From CAVVZJ01 sp963752755 (GTDB lineage: Bacteria > Planctomycetota > Planctomycetia > Isosphaerales > Isosphaeraceae), in contig CAVVZJ010000011.1 in NCBI GenBank assembly GCA_963752755.1, positions 310,001 to 374,000 of the forward strand: a DNA stretch of 64,000 nucleotides, in the 5' to 3' direction. Each line of letters opens with the position of its first letter. The stretch's first letter is position 1. A program made the translations under genes and the position numbers. The notes beneath the pieces are model-generated. The model saw only the letters and a list, made by a program, of their open reading frames with translations. It had not been told where the DNA came from and ran no database searches. This document shows positions 10,616 to 21,175 of this stretch, in pieces.

Positions 10616-11329
10616 TCAATCCCGCACTGCATACGCGACCGGATCGGCCATCCCGATCCGGTCAAACGCTTCCAGCCGGAGGCGGCAGGCGTCGCAGCGA
10701 CCGCACGAAAGGCCCTCTGGTGTCGGGTCGTAGCACGAGTGGGTCAGGCCATAATCGACGCCCAGTTCCAGGCCCCGCCGGATGATCTGCTCCTTTGTCA
10801 AGGTCAGAAGCGGGGCCTGTACCCGGAACCGTGCCGTGCCCTCGACGCCGGCTCGCGTGGCGAGATTTGCCAGAGTTTCGAACGCCTGGAGGAAGTCGGG
10901 CCGGCAGTCGGGGTAACCCGAATAATCGACACAGTTGACTCCGAGAAAGAGGTCGAACGCTCCCATCGTCTCGGCCCAGGCGAGAGCCAGGCTCAGGAAG
11001 ATCGTGTTCGCGCCGGGACATAAGTGATCGGGATTCCACCCTCAGACATCGCCTCGGCGGCACGGTCCTTCGGAACGTCGAGGTCCTCGGTCAAGGCGCT
11101 GCCGCCGAAGGCCCGCAGGTCGATCTCCAACTCAACGTGACGCTCGACCTGAATCGAAGCGGCAACCTTCTCGGGCCGCCTCCCGTTCGACCACATGCCG
11201 CTGGCCGTAGAGGATCGTCAGGGCGTACAGCTTGAAACCCGCCGCCCGAGCCTCGGCCAGCGCGGTGGCGGAGTCGAGCCCGCCGCTGAGCAGAACGACG
11301 GCCTTCCGATTTGCCGATTCCGCGCTCAT
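10616..11329 (-). CDS. queC: 7-cyano-7-deazaguanine synthase QueC (two frameshifts)
   Basis: QueC uses ATP and ammonia to convert 7-carboxy-7-deazaguanine into preQ0 in queuosine biosynthesis. The N-terminal piece carries the PP-loop (VVLLSGGLDSATALAEA), the middle piece has ELEIDLRAFGGSALTEDLDV and GIPITYVPAR, and the C-terminal piece has LFLGVNCVDYSGYPDCRP and the zinc cysteines of CYDP...SCGRCDAC. These lie in three frames, with breaks near 11170 and 11005, yet together give a standard QueC of about 235 aa. All motifs are intact, so sequence indels are more likely than decay. The start at 11329 (MSAESANRK) directly precedes the PP-loop. No queD, queE or queF lies in the window. Confidence 0.88.
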
Positions 11330-11588
11330 CCGTGGTCCCCCAGGTTCATCGAAACGCAGGATCGCTGCCGCGACGCCACAGGCGATAGGCGTCCGAGAGT
11401 GTGCCCTGCCGCAAGATCTTCCGAGCGCTCGGAAATCGCGATTCGGAAGCGGCTTTCTTCGCCTTGAAGGGGGCCTGGCCAGGACGATACAATGTCCCGT
11501 TTCAGAACCTCCGACAGGAAGACCAGGCGATCGTCCGCACCCGGACTCCGGGATGGGTCGGTCGGGCGTTTTCCAAGGATTGCGAGCG

Positions 11589-11843
11589 ATGGCACACAAG
11601 AAGGGTCAGGGTTCGAGCCGCAACGGCCGCGACTCGAATCCGCAGATGCTAGGAATCAAGCTCTACGGTGGCCAGCATGCCCGTCCGGGCAACATCATCT
11701 GTCGCCAGCATGGCACGCGCTGGAGGCCCGGCCGCAATGTGGGCGTCGGCAACGACTGGACCATCTACTCCTTGATCGAGGGGACCGTCGAGTTCGATCA
11801 GGGCGGCCGTCGGATTAACGTCAAGCCGCTCGCCCAGGTTTGA
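11589..11843 (+). CDS. rpmA: 50S ribosomal protein L27
   Basis: 84 aa, full-length bL27. It starts MAHKKGQGSSRNGRDSN, the conserved flexible N-terminus that reaches the peptidyl-transferase centre, and continues with LGIKLYGGQ and PGNIICRQHGTRWRPG. It has no cleavable N-terminal extension of the Firmicutes kind. The usual partner rplU (L21) is not upstream; instead queC lies on the other strand. It is followed by obg after 125 nt, the common rpmA-obg arrangement. Confidence 0.96.
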   Translation: MAHKKGQGSSRNGRDSNPQMLGIKLYGGQHARPGNIICRQHGTRWRPGRNVGVGNDWTIYSLIEGTVEFDQGGRRINVKPLAQV

Positions 11844-11968
11844 CCGCGACGTTGCCAGGATGGGCATTGCGGTCGGCTCGGTATTCTGGCGAACAGGCGC
11901 CGCCCTGCGACGAAGAACCAGGAGCGGCGATGTTTTTTGAGGTCTGGCCGACTCGCAAAGGTTAATCC

Positions 11969-13027
11969 ATGTTCGTCGATCGAGCAGTCCTGTACGTCAA
12001 GGGGGGGGATGGGGGCAACGGCCTCGTTAGCTTCCGCAAGGAGAAGTACGCCCCACGTGGCGGACCCAACGGCGGCGACGGCGGGCACGGCGGCTCCGTG
12101 ATCGTCCGCGCCTCCGACGACCTGACGAATCTCGCCAACCTCTCTCACCAGCGTCACTGGCGGGCCAATCGGGGTCAGCATGGCCAGGGTTCCAACTGTA
12201 CCGGCCGCGACGCCGAGGATCTCTTGATCGAGGTGCCCGTCGGCACGATCGTTCGCGACCGCGACCGGGGCCACGTCCTTCGCGACCTCAAGCGGCCCGG
12301 CGAGCGCGTGGTCGTTGCCCGGGGTGGTCGGGGCGGGCACGGCAACACCTTCTTCAAGTCGTCCACCAACCGCGCCCCCCGCCAGGCCGAGAAGGGCCAG
12401 GAGGGCGAGGAGCGCTGGATCGTCCTCGAACTGAAGGTGATTGCGGATGTTGGCCTCGTGGGTTTGCCCAACGCCGGCAAGTCGACCTTGCTCTCGCGGA
12501 TCTCCCGGGCCCACCCGGAAATCGCCGATTACCCGTTCACGACGAAATACCCCAACCTCGGGACCGTCACCGTCGATGCCGACCAGACCTTCGTCGTCGC
12601 CGACATCCCCGGCCTGATCGAGGGTGCTCACGAAGGGCACGGGCTCGGCCACGAGTTCCTCCGCCACGTTGAGCGGACACGGTTGCTGGTGCATCTGGTC
12701 GATGTCCTACCCGTCGATGGCAGCGACTCGGTCGCGAACTACCGCGCCATTCGCCGGGAGCTGGAGCTTTACAGCCCGGCGCTGGCCTCCCGCTCCGAGC
12801 TGGTCGTCGCGACCAAGTTGGATCTCACCGGCGCGGACGAGGCCCGCCAGCGTCTCCAACGCGAGATCGGCCGTGAGACGCTCGCGATCTCGGCCGTCAC
12901 CGGCCAGGGCTTGCCCGCCTTGCTCCACCGGATCGCCGCCACCTCGACCATCTCGACCCGGCCCCCGAGGAGGAGCCGGCTGGGGCTCGTGGCTGATGCG
13001 ATCCCTTCCGGCCGACGTTCGCCATGA
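11969..13027 (+). CDS. obg: GTPase Obg
   Basis: 352 aa. The N-terminal glycine-rich Obg fold starts MFVDRAVLYVKGGDGGNG (residues 1-160). The G domain has G1 GLPNAGKST, G3 DIPGLIEGA and G4 TKLD, where most Obg proteins have NKxD, and G5 near ISAVTGQG. The family binds the 50S subunit and acts in ribosome assembly and stress control. There is no C-terminal OCT domain. The stop TGA (13025-13027) overlaps the ATG of coaX as ATGA, suggesting translational coupling. An alternative frame would end at 12996 after an acidic tail, so an indel near the end cannot be excluded. Confidence 0.93.
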   Translation: MFVDRAVLYVKGGDGGNGLVSFRKEKYAPRGGPNGGDGGHGGSVIVRASDDLTNLANLSHQRHWRANRGQHGQGSNCTGRDAEDLLIEVPVGTIVRDRDRGHVLRDLKRPGERVVVARGGRGGHGNTFFKSSTNRAPRQAEKGQEGEERWIVLELKVIADVGLVGLPNAGKSTLLSRISRAHPEIADYPFTTKYPNLGTVTVDADQTFVVADIPGLIEGAHEGHGLGHEFLRHVERTRLLVHLVDVLPVDGSDSVANYRAIRRELELYSPALASRSELVVATKLDLTGADEARQRLQREIGRETLAISAVTGQGLPALLHRIAATSTISTRPPRRSRLGLVADAIPSGRRSP

Positions 13028-13825
13028 ATCCCGCCGAGCCGCGTGGTGGTCGATCTGGGCAACAGCCGCCTGAAATGGGCCACGCTCGACAACCGCGGCG
13101 TCCTCTCGACCCTGCACGCCGTCTCCCCCGGCCTCCCCGACGCCCCCGACCTGCGTCGTCAACGACGTCGGCGATCTTCCCGGCCGATCCTGGGCGATCA
13201 GCAGCGTTAATCCCGCCGGTCGTCGATCGACTGGTCGCGAGGCTCCAGCGGCGGGGCGTGACCGACCTCCGACTCTTCCGCTCGGCCGCCGACGTCCCGC
13301 TCGCCCATCAGCTCGCCCAGCCCGAGACGACTGGCGCCGACCGCGCCCTGGCAGTCCTCGCCGCGATCCGGCTGCAAACCGGCAGGCGGGCCGGGGCTGG
13401 TCGTCTCTTGCGGCACAGCTATAACGGTCGAGCGCATTTCCGAAGACGCTGTCTGGCAAGGCGGCGCGATTGCCCCCGGTCTCGGACCGATCGCCCGTTC
13501 CCTGCACGACCTAACGGCCCAACTGCCTCTGCTCGATCTCGATTCCATCGTCGAATCCGCTGATCCGCCACCGTCCTGGGGGGTGGCGACGGCGCCGGCT
13601 CTCGCGGCGGGCCTGTTCTGGGGCCTGGTCGGGGCGGTCCGCGAGATCCTCAGCCGACAGGCGGAGGGCTTCCGACGGAATCCCTGGCTCCTCTGGACGG
13701 GTGGCGACGCCGACTGGCTCGCGCGTCGGGTCGCCTGGCCGGGTGGTCGGCTGGTCCCCGACCTGGTGCTCCGCGGGCTCGCCACGGCGGCCTTCGGCGT
13801 CGAGCCGGGAACCGACGGACCATGA
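13024..13825 (+). CDS. coaX: Type III pantothenate kinase (several frameshifts)
   Basis: CoaX phosphorylates pantothenate, the first step of coenzyme A synthesis. Pieces in different frames assemble into one protein: VVVDLGNSRLKWATLDNRG (phosphate-binding N-terminus, from 13043), SWAISSVNPAVVDRLVARL, the conserved TTGADRALAVLAAIRL, then LVVSCGTAITVE and GGAIAPGL (13400-13490), and a C-terminal AGLFWGLVGAVREIL. Frame changes are needed near 13035, 13145 and 13390. The ATG at 13024 overlaps the obg stop; a GTG at 13043 would avoid the first shift. The C-terminus overlaps the next gene by ATGA at 13822. All family motifs are recognisable. Confidence 0.8.
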
Positions 13826-14982
13826 GGTCGATCGTCGCGGCACCGGATGCCCGGATCGCCCTCCTCACCGCCGAGGAACGCGGCGCGGTGGCGGTCGTGC
13901 GGGTCCGTGGGAAGGATGCCCTGGCCCTCGTCGAGAGTACACTTCGCCTCCACGCGGGACCGCCTCTCTCCCGGACTCCGCCCGGCCGGCTCCGGGTGGG
14001 TCGGATTGGATCGGGGATGGGCGATGAGGTTGTGGTCGTCCGTGACCCGGTGGCGGGTGTGATCGAGGTACAATGCCACGGTGGACCGCAGGCCGTTGCC
14101 CTCGTGCAGTCGGCCCTGGTGTCGGCCGGTGCCGTCCGTGAGCGGCCCGCCGACGGGCTCGCCGCATCCTCCGCGGACGCCTCGCAATTTCAGGCGTGGC
14201 TGGACCTCTCCCAGGCGCCCACCCTCCGCGTGGCCGAGATCCTGCTGGAGCAGGCGCAAGGGGCATTGTCGGATGAAGTCCGTCGGCTGGCCGAACTTGC
14301 CGACCGGCCGGAGTGTCACGAGGAGGTCGCGCGTGGGTTGGAAACCTTGGTCGAACGCTCCCGCGTCGGGCTTCGCCTGCTCGATGGCTGGCGGGTCATT
14401 CTCGCGGGTCGGCCGAACGTCGGCAAGAGCCAGCTTCTCAACGCCCTGGCGGGCTACAATCGCGCCATCGTCGACTCGACGGCCGGCACAACCCGCGACG
14501 TCGTCACCGTCCGGACGGCCATCGCCGGCTGGCCCGTCGAACTTGGCGACACTGCTGGCCATCGCGTGTCCGACGATCCGCTCGAAGCGGCCGGCATCGC
14601 GCTCGGCGAGGCGCATCGCGCTCGCGCCGACCTTGTGATCCTCGTCCTCGATCGCTCGGAGCCGCTGACCGACGCCGACCGCTCGTTACTCGCGACCCTG
14701 CCCGCGGCCCTCGTCGTTGGGAACAAGGCCGATCGAAGCCCTGCGTGGTCGTCGATCGACGGGCTGAGTCTGCCGGTTTCTGCTCTCTCTGGTGAGGGGC
14801 TAACCACCCTGATGGACGCCATCAGCGCCCGGATTGTCTCCAACCCACCCCTGCCCGGCGCGGCGGTGCCTTTTCGCCGGGAACAGGTCCAAATCCTCGA
14901 GCGGGCACGCGCCCTCCTGGTCGAGGCGAAACCGGCGGCCGCCTCGCAGATGCTTCGAAATATGCTTGTGTTTGAGTTTTGA
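13822..14982 (+). CDS. MnmE/TrmE-like GTPase lacking the C-terminal Cys motif
   Basis: 386 aa. The N-terminal domain resembles the tetrahydrofolate-binding domain of MnmE (IVAAPDARIALLTAEERGAV, VIEVQCHGGPQAV). A helical domain follows, with an inserted G domain: G1 GRPNVGKSQLLNALAG (about residue 195), switch TAGTTRD, G3 ELGDTAGHR and G4 VVGNKAD. True MnmE is about 450 aa and ends in a C-(I/L/V)-G-K motif required for tRNA wobble-uridine modification. Here the protein stops at ASQMLRNMLVFEF, with no Cys motif. It is a paralogue with probably altered function, or the end is displaced by an indel. The start overlaps the coaX stop (ATGA), suggesting an obg-coaX-GTPase operon. Confidence 0.8.
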   Translation: MRSIVAAPDARIALLTAEERGAVAVVRVRGKDALALVESTLRLHAGPPLSRTPPGRLRVGRIGSGMGDEVVVVRDPVAGVIEVQCHGGPQAVALVQSALVSAGAVRERPADGLAASSADASQFQAWLDLSQAPTLRVAEILLEQAQGALSDEVRRLAELADRPECHEEVARGLETLVERSRVGLRLLDGWRVILAGRPNVGKSQLLNALAGYNRAIVDSTAGTTRDVVTVRTAIAGWPVELGDTAGHRVSDDPLEAAGIALGEAHRARADLVILVLDRSEPLTDADRSLLATLPAALVVGNKADRSPAWSSIDGLSLPVSALSGEGLTTLMDAISARIVSNPPLPGAAVPFRREQVQILERARALLVEAKPAAASQMLRNMLVFEF

Positions 14983-15102
14983 TCCTCGATTGCAGGCTGT
15001 CGTCGCAACCCGGCCGGGGACTCCACCGTTGCGTTGCCGGGCGTTATAGTGAGCGGACGACCCGCGATCGTGCCCCACCCAAGGCCCAGACCCGAGCCTG
15101 CC

Positions 15103-16087
15103 ATGCCCACCGCCCTGATCGGCTCCGGCCCGCTCCGCAACCAGACCGGACGCTTCCGCGAGATCCTTGAGCAAGCCGGCTTCACCACCCTCGACCCCCC
15201 CGGCGACGGCCCGCTTACGGAGGCCGACCTGCTCGCAAACTTGCCCCAGTCCGATGCGATCGTTGCCGGCGGTGAGGCGATCACCGACGCCTTGATGGAA
15301 CGCAGCCCCCGACTTCGCGTGATCGCTCGAACTGGGGTCGGCTACGACGCCGTGGATGTGGACGCCGCGAGTCGCCGCGGCATCGTCGTCGCGATCACGC
15401 CGGACACGAACCAGGAGAGCGTGGCGGAGCAGGCGTTTGCCTTGATACTCGCCGTGCTCCGCCGCGTCGCGATCAACGACCGGATCGTGCGCGCAGGCGG
15501 CTGGGATCGCACTCTTGTCGCCCCCTTGCGCGGCAAGACGCTCGGCCTCGCCGGCCTCGGCCGGATCGGACGCGCAATGGTGCCGCGAGCGCAGGCCTTC
15601 GGCATGGCGGTCCTCGCCTCCGACCCCGCGCCGCCGACCACCTTCGAGGAGTCTCTGGGCGTCCGCCGCGTGGACTTTCCCACGCTCCTGGCCGAGAGTG
15701 ATGTCCTCAGCCTCCACATGCCGCTCTTGCCCGAAACCGCGCCGGCTGTTCAACCGCGAGGTCTTCGCCCGGATGCGACCTGGTTCCTATCTCATCAACA
15801 CCGCTCGCGGCGGCGTGGTCGATGAGGCCGACCTCCTCGAGGCTCTCACCTCCGGCCAGCTCGCCGGCGCCGGTCTCGATGTGCTCGACCCCGAGCCCCC
15901 TGACCCCGCCAATCCACTCCTGCAGCTTCCGAACGTCGTCGTCAGCCCCCACATCGCCGGCATCGATACTCGCTCGATGGCCGACATGGCTGCGAAGGCC
16001 GCGTGGTGTATTGCCGAGCTACATCGAGGCCACTGGCCGACCGATTGCATCGTGAATTCCCAGCTCGGGCCGGGCTGGCGCTGGTGA
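15103..16087 (+). CDS. D-3-phosphoglycerate dehydrogenase-like 2-hydroxyacid dehydrogenase (one frameshift)
   Basis: About 328 aa, resembling SerA-type dehydrogenases without ACT or regulatory domains. RTGVGYDAVDVDAASRRGI is the substrate-side loop, GLAGLGRIGRAMV the NAD-binding motif, INTARGGVVDEADLLEAL carries the catalytic Arg region, DVLDPEPPDP the Glu, and VVSPHIAGID the His. The frame breaks near 15745, between LLPETA and RLFNREVFARM. The NAD-dependent oxidation of 3-phosphoglycerate or a related sugar acid is inferred from the family; the substrate is not determinable. The start at 15103 (MPTALIGSG) is the first Met before the conserved core. Confidence 0.83.
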
Positions 16088-16383
16088 TTCCACCGGATGA
16101 CTGATCGATCCGGCTTCGTCGTCGCGGCACAGCCCAGGGAGCCGGTCCCGGATGATCTCGGAGGGCGCCTCGCGATCGCCGAAGATCGTGGTGGGCTACC
16201 ACGGCATGACGTTTCGAATCCTGCAACCTGTCGAGACCCAGCCGATCACCGAACGCGCCGCGTGATGACCGATGGTGTCTGTATGTCAGCGACACGCTGG
16301 AGAAGCCCGGTTGATCCGCTCGGCTGACTCCGAACACCCAGCCGGGCCGTCAGACCAGGCTGAGTGTTCGAAGGCCTGTCCTC

Positions 16384-16947
16384 TCACGAGACCGCAACCG
16401 GCCAGAGAGGGCCGAACGGACCGCCTTCTCCGGGCTCGATGACCTCTCCGACGTCCGGGAATTGCCCGAGATCCTGTTCCCGGACACGTTCGAAATCGGC
16501 GATCGCGGCGGCCCCGATGCGGCGATCGATGTAGGATGCAACCCGAACCGCCGCGTGCACGGCGCGCGGGACTTCGCCATCGCTCGAATCGGCAGCGATG
16601 TGGACGGCATGTGCAATGTACGCCGCCGCCGTCGCGGCCGCCGAGGCGCGGAAGGCGCCGGCGGAATCGAACTCGGCCTCGGCCAGATCATGGCCCTCAC
16701 GATAGGCCTTGGAGGCCCGACTCCCCACGATCGTCGCCACCTGGGCCGCCGACGCGGCCGCCTCACGGTCGCCACGAGCGAACCGCTCGGCGATGTCGAG
16801 GGCCTCATCGATGAACGAACGGTCACCGGGTCGTGCCCACGGCTCGACCCGACGGCCCACCCGGGCCGCCAGCGCCACGAGAGCGCGGAGAGGCAGGTCC
16901 TTGAGCTGGCGAGTACTTGGGATCTCGGACGTGCTTGGTTGGATCAT
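16384..16947 (-). CDS. Conserved hypothetical protein
   Basis: 187 aa. The start at 16947 is set by a strong GGAGGA eight bases upstream. The sequence is largely helical and Ala-rich, with a hydrophilic N-terminus, a central LPLRALVALAARVGRRVEPW, a predicted helical core with many Ala and His (AATAAAYIAHAVHIAADSS), and an acidic C-terminus ending GGPFGPLWPVAVS. No signal peptide, membrane segment or known motif is recognised. No function is assigned. The 296-nt gap downstream (16088-16383) holds nothing recognised. Its strong ribosome binding site and codon pattern support a real gene. Confidence 0.65.
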   Translation of the reverse strand: MIQPSTSEIPSTRQLKDLPLRALVALAARVGRRVEPWARPGDRSFIDEALDIAERFARGDREAAASAAQVATIVGSRASKAYREGHDLAEAEFDSAGAFRASAAATAAAYIAHAVHIAADSSDGEVPRAVHAAVRVASYIDRRIGAAAIADFERVREQDLGQFPDVGEVIEPGEGGPFGPLWPVAVS

Positions 16948-17362
16948 GGAAATATCCTCCTGGGAAGGGGTCGAGATGTCCGCCGAGGTCGTGAGCAGTC
17001 GGTTTTGAGCATCTCGGCCCATTTTGATTGAAATCGGGCGATTCCCTCGTCAATGTCTTCGACGTTGCCCTTCGGCGTTGAGCCGAGCCGGGCGATTCTC
17101 CTTGTTCTCCCTGACGTGGTTTCTCAGAGCCTGCAAGCCGGTCTGCCCCGAACGATCAGCCTGCCCCAGTTGGGGCACAGTCGCCATCGCTGAAATCATT
17201 TGATAATGAGAAGACTTCAATGTTCGCGCGCACGCTTCGCTCGCCCGGACTTCCGGAGTGATTTGGAACGCCTGGAAGTGGTCGCAGGATGGAGCCTGTT
17301 CCGGGACCGGGGGCGATGCCACGGACCTTCAGGACAAGGCACGTGCTATCGAGGTGGGAGGC

Positions 17363-17842
17363 TTAACACCGAAGGCGCTGGAGAACGAGAACAGGGGCGT
17401 CAGAACGGGCGAGGCCGGAGGGGCGGGGACCGGGTGGGATGGGTGGGGGGATGGTTTCGAAGGTCGCGAGGCTCGGGCAGACCTCGTCCGATTCCTCGAA
17501 CTCCTCGATCGTTGCCTTCTCATGATAGCAGGCGTCGTACGCAGCGGGCCTTGTGAGATTCGCCACAAGGTCGTGCAGTGGATCCTTATGCTCGGTCCTG
17601 TCGAAAGCCTTCAGCGTACGAATGCAACGTCCGGGGGCGTCGGCGTCCCAGACTTGATGAGCAACCGGGATCAGCAGGAGCAACGCCAGGACTGCAACCA
17701 CGAAGCCGCGAAGGCGCCAGTTCGACGCTTCGGCGGGCAAGCGTGGCCCAGAGGCCGCTCCGCAACTGAGGCTCATCCAAGCTTGGTGGAGCGATGCGTC
17801 CATGATCCGGATTGGCACCGCGGCGTTGAGGCCGATCATCAC
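17363..17842 (-). CDS. Hypothetical protein with one membrane segment
   Basis: 159 aa. GGAGG lies 8 nt upstream of the ATG at 17842. A single hydrophobic segment (RGFVVAVLALLLLIPVAHQV, about residues 45-64) follows a short N-terminus. The C-terminal part has two cysteines (GRCIRTLK, DACYHEK) that could form a disulfide if exported, then an acidic region and a Pro-rich end. No family recognised. The 415-nt stretch 16948-17362 between this gene and the hypothetical protein encoded at 16384 contains no gene or clear structure. Confidence 0.5.
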   Translation of the reverse strand: MMIGLNAAVPIRIMDASLHQAWMSLSCGAASGPRLPAEASNWRLRGFVVAVLALLLLIPVAHQVWDADAPGRCIRTLKAFDRTEHKDPLHDLVANLTRPAAYDACYHEKATIEEFEESDEVCPSLATFETIPPPIPPGPRPSGLARSDAPVLVLQRLRC

Positions 17843-18206
17843 AGGAGCCTCCAGAGAACAATCAATTTTAGCTCAAGAGTCGCGAGACCGTCAACCGAGG
17901 CCAGGGCTCCAATCCGGCCCGATCCCTTCCACTGCAGCCGATGACACCGAACTGCTTGGATGAGTGGCCTTTGCTGGGTGACGTTGAGGTGCTTACTCGG
18001 ACCCCTGGCTCCGATCGATGACTCCCGGTGTGCCATTCCCGAAGGGAAAGAAATGCGCGATCTGGCTTCCACAATTCCACAAGAGTCCCGGCGAATCTAT
18101 TGGCGATGCGGTCAGAGCCGGGGGCATACTGGAGCAGAAGTAGTGGCGCCGAACGTGCCGACGGCGATCATGCTCAACCACTGCTCGACGAGGCCGGGAG
18201 GCAGCG
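17843..18206. other. Intergenic region, divergent
   Basis: A 364-nt gap between the membrane protein (minus) and the histidine kinase (plus). It holds their ribosome binding sites, GGAGG at about 17850 on the minus strand and GGGAGG at about 18199 on the plus strand. No further gene or repeat is recognised. Confidence 0.4.
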
Positions 18207-19857
18207 ATGGCCGAGCCGAAGCTTCGAGACTATCTTGACGCATCTCCCGACGGAATTCTCATCCTCGGGGCAGCCTGCCGAATTCTGCACGTCAACACCG
18301 GGATCGAGCGGCTATTTGGTTACCGACGCGAGGAGTTATCTGGCCAGCCTCTCGACTTCCTGATCCCCGAGGGCTTTCGGCTCGTCGATTCCGTGGTTGA
18401 TTCGTGGGACGCACCGACCGGGTCCGCCGATTCCGAAGCAAGCCTCAATCTCATCGGGTGCCGCAAGGATGGCAGTGAAATCCCAGTGGAAGTTCGCTTC
18501 GGACCCGTCGGTCATGGGGAGCTTGATTTCGTCGTCGGTGTCGTCCGCGAGATCAGCGGCCGCGGTCGTGCTGAGGAGGAACGCGAGCTTTTCTTCCGTT
18601 TCTCGATCGACATGCTCTGCATCGCCGGTCTTGACGGCTATTTCAAGCGATTGAACCCCGCCTGGGAGCGCGTACCTCGGCTTCCCGATCGAGGAATTGC
18701 TGGCGGAGCCATTCCTCCACTTCGTTCACCCGGATGACCATGAGGCGACACTCATCGAGGTCCAGAAGCTCGCGACCGGCGGCGCCACCATCGCTTTTGA
18801 AAACCGCTATCGCTGCCGTGACGGCTCGTATCGATGGATCCTCTGGAGTGCGACCCCGTTCCTGCATCGTCGGCTGATCTTCGCCGTCGCTCACGACATC
18901 ACCGATCGCAAGGAGGCTGAGGAACAGCTCCGCGTGCAGAACCTCCGCTTGCAGGAGATCGCTCGGTCCGAGCGCCACGCTCACGAGGCCCTCAAGCAGG
19001 CCGAGAGCCAGCTCGTGCAGGCCGAGAAGCTCTCGGCGCTGGGGCAGATGGTGGCCGGCGTTGCCCACGAGATGAACAACCCGTTGGCGTTTGTTAGCAA
19101 CAACCTCGCCATCCTCCAGCGCGACTTTGGCGACCTGTGCGACCTCCTGCGACTCTACCAGTCGTCCGAGGAAGCCACACCCGAACAGCGTCCCGCGACA
19201 CTCGCCCGCATCCGGGAGTTGGCCGATCGGATCGACCTGCTCTACCTTTTGGAGAACGTCCCGGGGCTCATCGCCCGTTCCCGTGAGGGGCTCAGTCGTA
19301 TGGAAGGGATCGTGAAGGATCTCCGCGACTTCGCCCGACTCGACACCAGCGACCTGGATGAAGTGGACCTGAACCCGAGCCTGCGCTCGACCCTCAACAT
19401 CATCACCGCCCGTGCCGAGAAGCAGAATGTGGACGTGGTGGCCGACCTTGCCCCGCTACCCCCGATTACCTGTTACCCCGGCAAGATCAATCAGGTCGTG
19501 CTCAATCTCCTTACCAACGCGCTCGATGCCTGCCCCGACGGCGGCAAGGTGACACTGCGGACCCGTCCCTCGGACGATGGTGTCGAGATCCACGTCATCG
19601 ACAACGGCCACGGCATCGACCCGGCCATCCGGGACAAGATCTTCGATCCCTTCTTCACCACCAAGCCGATCGGCCAGGGGACCGGCCTCGGACTGAGCAT
19701 CAGCTACGGGATCGTCCAGGAGCATGGCGGCTCGATCAGCACCGACTCGGTCCCCGGTCAGGGGACGCATTTCACCGTACGATTGCCCAGCATCCCGAGG
19801 GTAAGTCACCCGACGTCGAGCCCGACCATTTCGATCAACAAATATCGGCTCTCCTGA
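18207..19857 (+). CDS. PAS-domain sensor histidine kinase (one frameshift)
   Basis: About 549 aa. PAS 1 (DYLDASPDGILILGAACRIL ... GYRREELSGQPLDFLIPEG, residues 5-120) and PAS 2 (FRFSIDMLCIAGLDGYFKRL ... FVHPDDHEATL, about 130-245) are joined across a frame change near 18670. A short coiled coil leads to the H-box (VAGVAHEMNNPLAFVSNN, phospho-acceptor His). The ATPase domain has the N-box NLLTNALDAC, G1 IDNGHGI, F-box FDPFFTTK and G2 GTGLGLSIS. No membrane segment is seen, so it is probably cytoplasmic. No response regulator is adjacent, so the partner is unknown. The ATG at 18207 has GGGAGG upstream. Confidence 0.88.
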
Positions 19858-20099
19858 TTGATCCCTGGTGCCCCATGCGAGGAGTTGAAGTTTCCGGTCC
19901 TTCCAGAGGCGCAGAAGACCAGGTCTCGCTGGGATAGGACGTGACGCAGTTGGCCCTTTCGACCGAGCTTTGGCCGATGCCGGAAGCTGTTGGTCCGACT
20001 ACAGTCGGGTCGGAAGTCCAGGAAGGCCAGGAATTTCCGGCCCGAGTGAAGTCGGGTCTACTCCGCCCGGTGACGCCAACTGCGTAACTCCGATGGGAT
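19858..20099. other. Intergenic region with short inverted words
   Basis: A convergent gap between the histidine kinase and the rhamnose-binding protein. It contains CCGACTACAGTCGG (about 19996-20009) and a related GAAGTCGGGTC near 20049, short imperfect palindromes that may form hairpins. No gene is seen. Confidence 0.35.
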
Positions 20100-21175
20100 T
20101 TAGAAGTCGAAATTATCGATGTTCTCTTCGGTGAAGGTGAACGGCTCGCCGAGGACGATGTTGTCGCCCTCGACGTCGAGCGTGCCGAGCCGGCCGGCGG
20201 GGAAATCGCGCGGCGCCGGGCTGAGAGCGAGCCGGTGGCGAGGGCGTGGGAGGCGTAGACGGTCAGGTAGCCGAGGTCCATGCGTGTTCCAGAGGACGAC
20301 GGCTTCGGTGATGCCGGCATGAACGTATCGCTTGTTGTCGTTAGGCAGCCCGAGGCCGATCACCTTCACGTCGTCGCGGCCCGACTGCTTGACGGCCTCG
20401 GCGGCGCCGGGCACGGCGGGGGAGCAGATGGCCATGATCAGCTTCACCTCGGGGTAGGCGTTGAGGATCGTGTTGGCCTCGTCGAACGCCTTGGCCTGCT
20501 TGTCGTCGCAGGGGCGGAGGGCGACCATCTTGATCTCGGGGTACTTCGCTTGCCGGCGGGCCTCGATGGCCTTCTGCCAGGCGATCATGTTGGCGGCGGT
20601 GAGCGAGGCGGTGATGATGGCGAACTGGCCGTGGCCGCCGAGGATGCGGCCGGCGTGGTCCATCAAGGTCTGGCCGATCCCCTCGGGCGTGGCCTGGTTG
20701 ACGAAGAAGGAGCGGGCGTCGGGGTCGGCGTCGGAGTCCCAGGTGACGACCTTGATGCCGCGTTCCTGGGCCTTGCGAAGCACGGAGGAGATCCCCTCGC
20801 GGTTCTCGACGGCCACGGCGATCACATCGACGCCGCGGGTGATCCAGGTGTCGATCACCTCGTTCTGCTTGGCCGGGTCGGGCTCGGTCGGGCCGTCCCA
20901 GATCAGGGTGACGCCCAGTTCCTTCGCGGCCTCCTCGGCGCCCTGGCGGCAGGCGATGAAGTAGGCGTTGCCCTTGCTCTTGGGCATCATCGCGACGGTG
21001 ATCGGGCGGGCGCCTCCGGACGCGGCGAGCCGAGCGACTGACCGGGTGTCGCGGGCGAGGTGCGGCCGGTCAGCGATTCGACGAGCGTGCGGGCGAGCCA
21101 GACGTTGCTCGCGGCGACGATCCCGGCCGCGGCCAGGATCACGGCGCAGATGACGGCGACCTGGGAGTTCTTCAC
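20100..21175 (-). CDS. rhaS: Rhamnose-type ABC transporter, substrate-binding protein (frameshifts)
   Basis: About 355 aa, periplasmic-binding-protein family 1 (sugar type). Starts at GTG 21175, which overlaps the permease stop as GTGA. A signal peptide follows (KNSQVAVICAVILAAAGIVA). After a frame change near 21020 the mature domain reads MMPKSKGNAYFIACRQGAEE, RGVDVIAVAVENREG, VVTWDSDADPDARSFFVNQA and RDDVKVIGLGLPNDNKRYV. Further frame changes near 20280 and 20215 lead to the C-terminus EGDNIVLGEPFTFTEENIDN. The RhaS assignment rests on co-location with L-rhamnose isomerase and on the family. The sugar itself is inferred. Confidence 0.75.
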
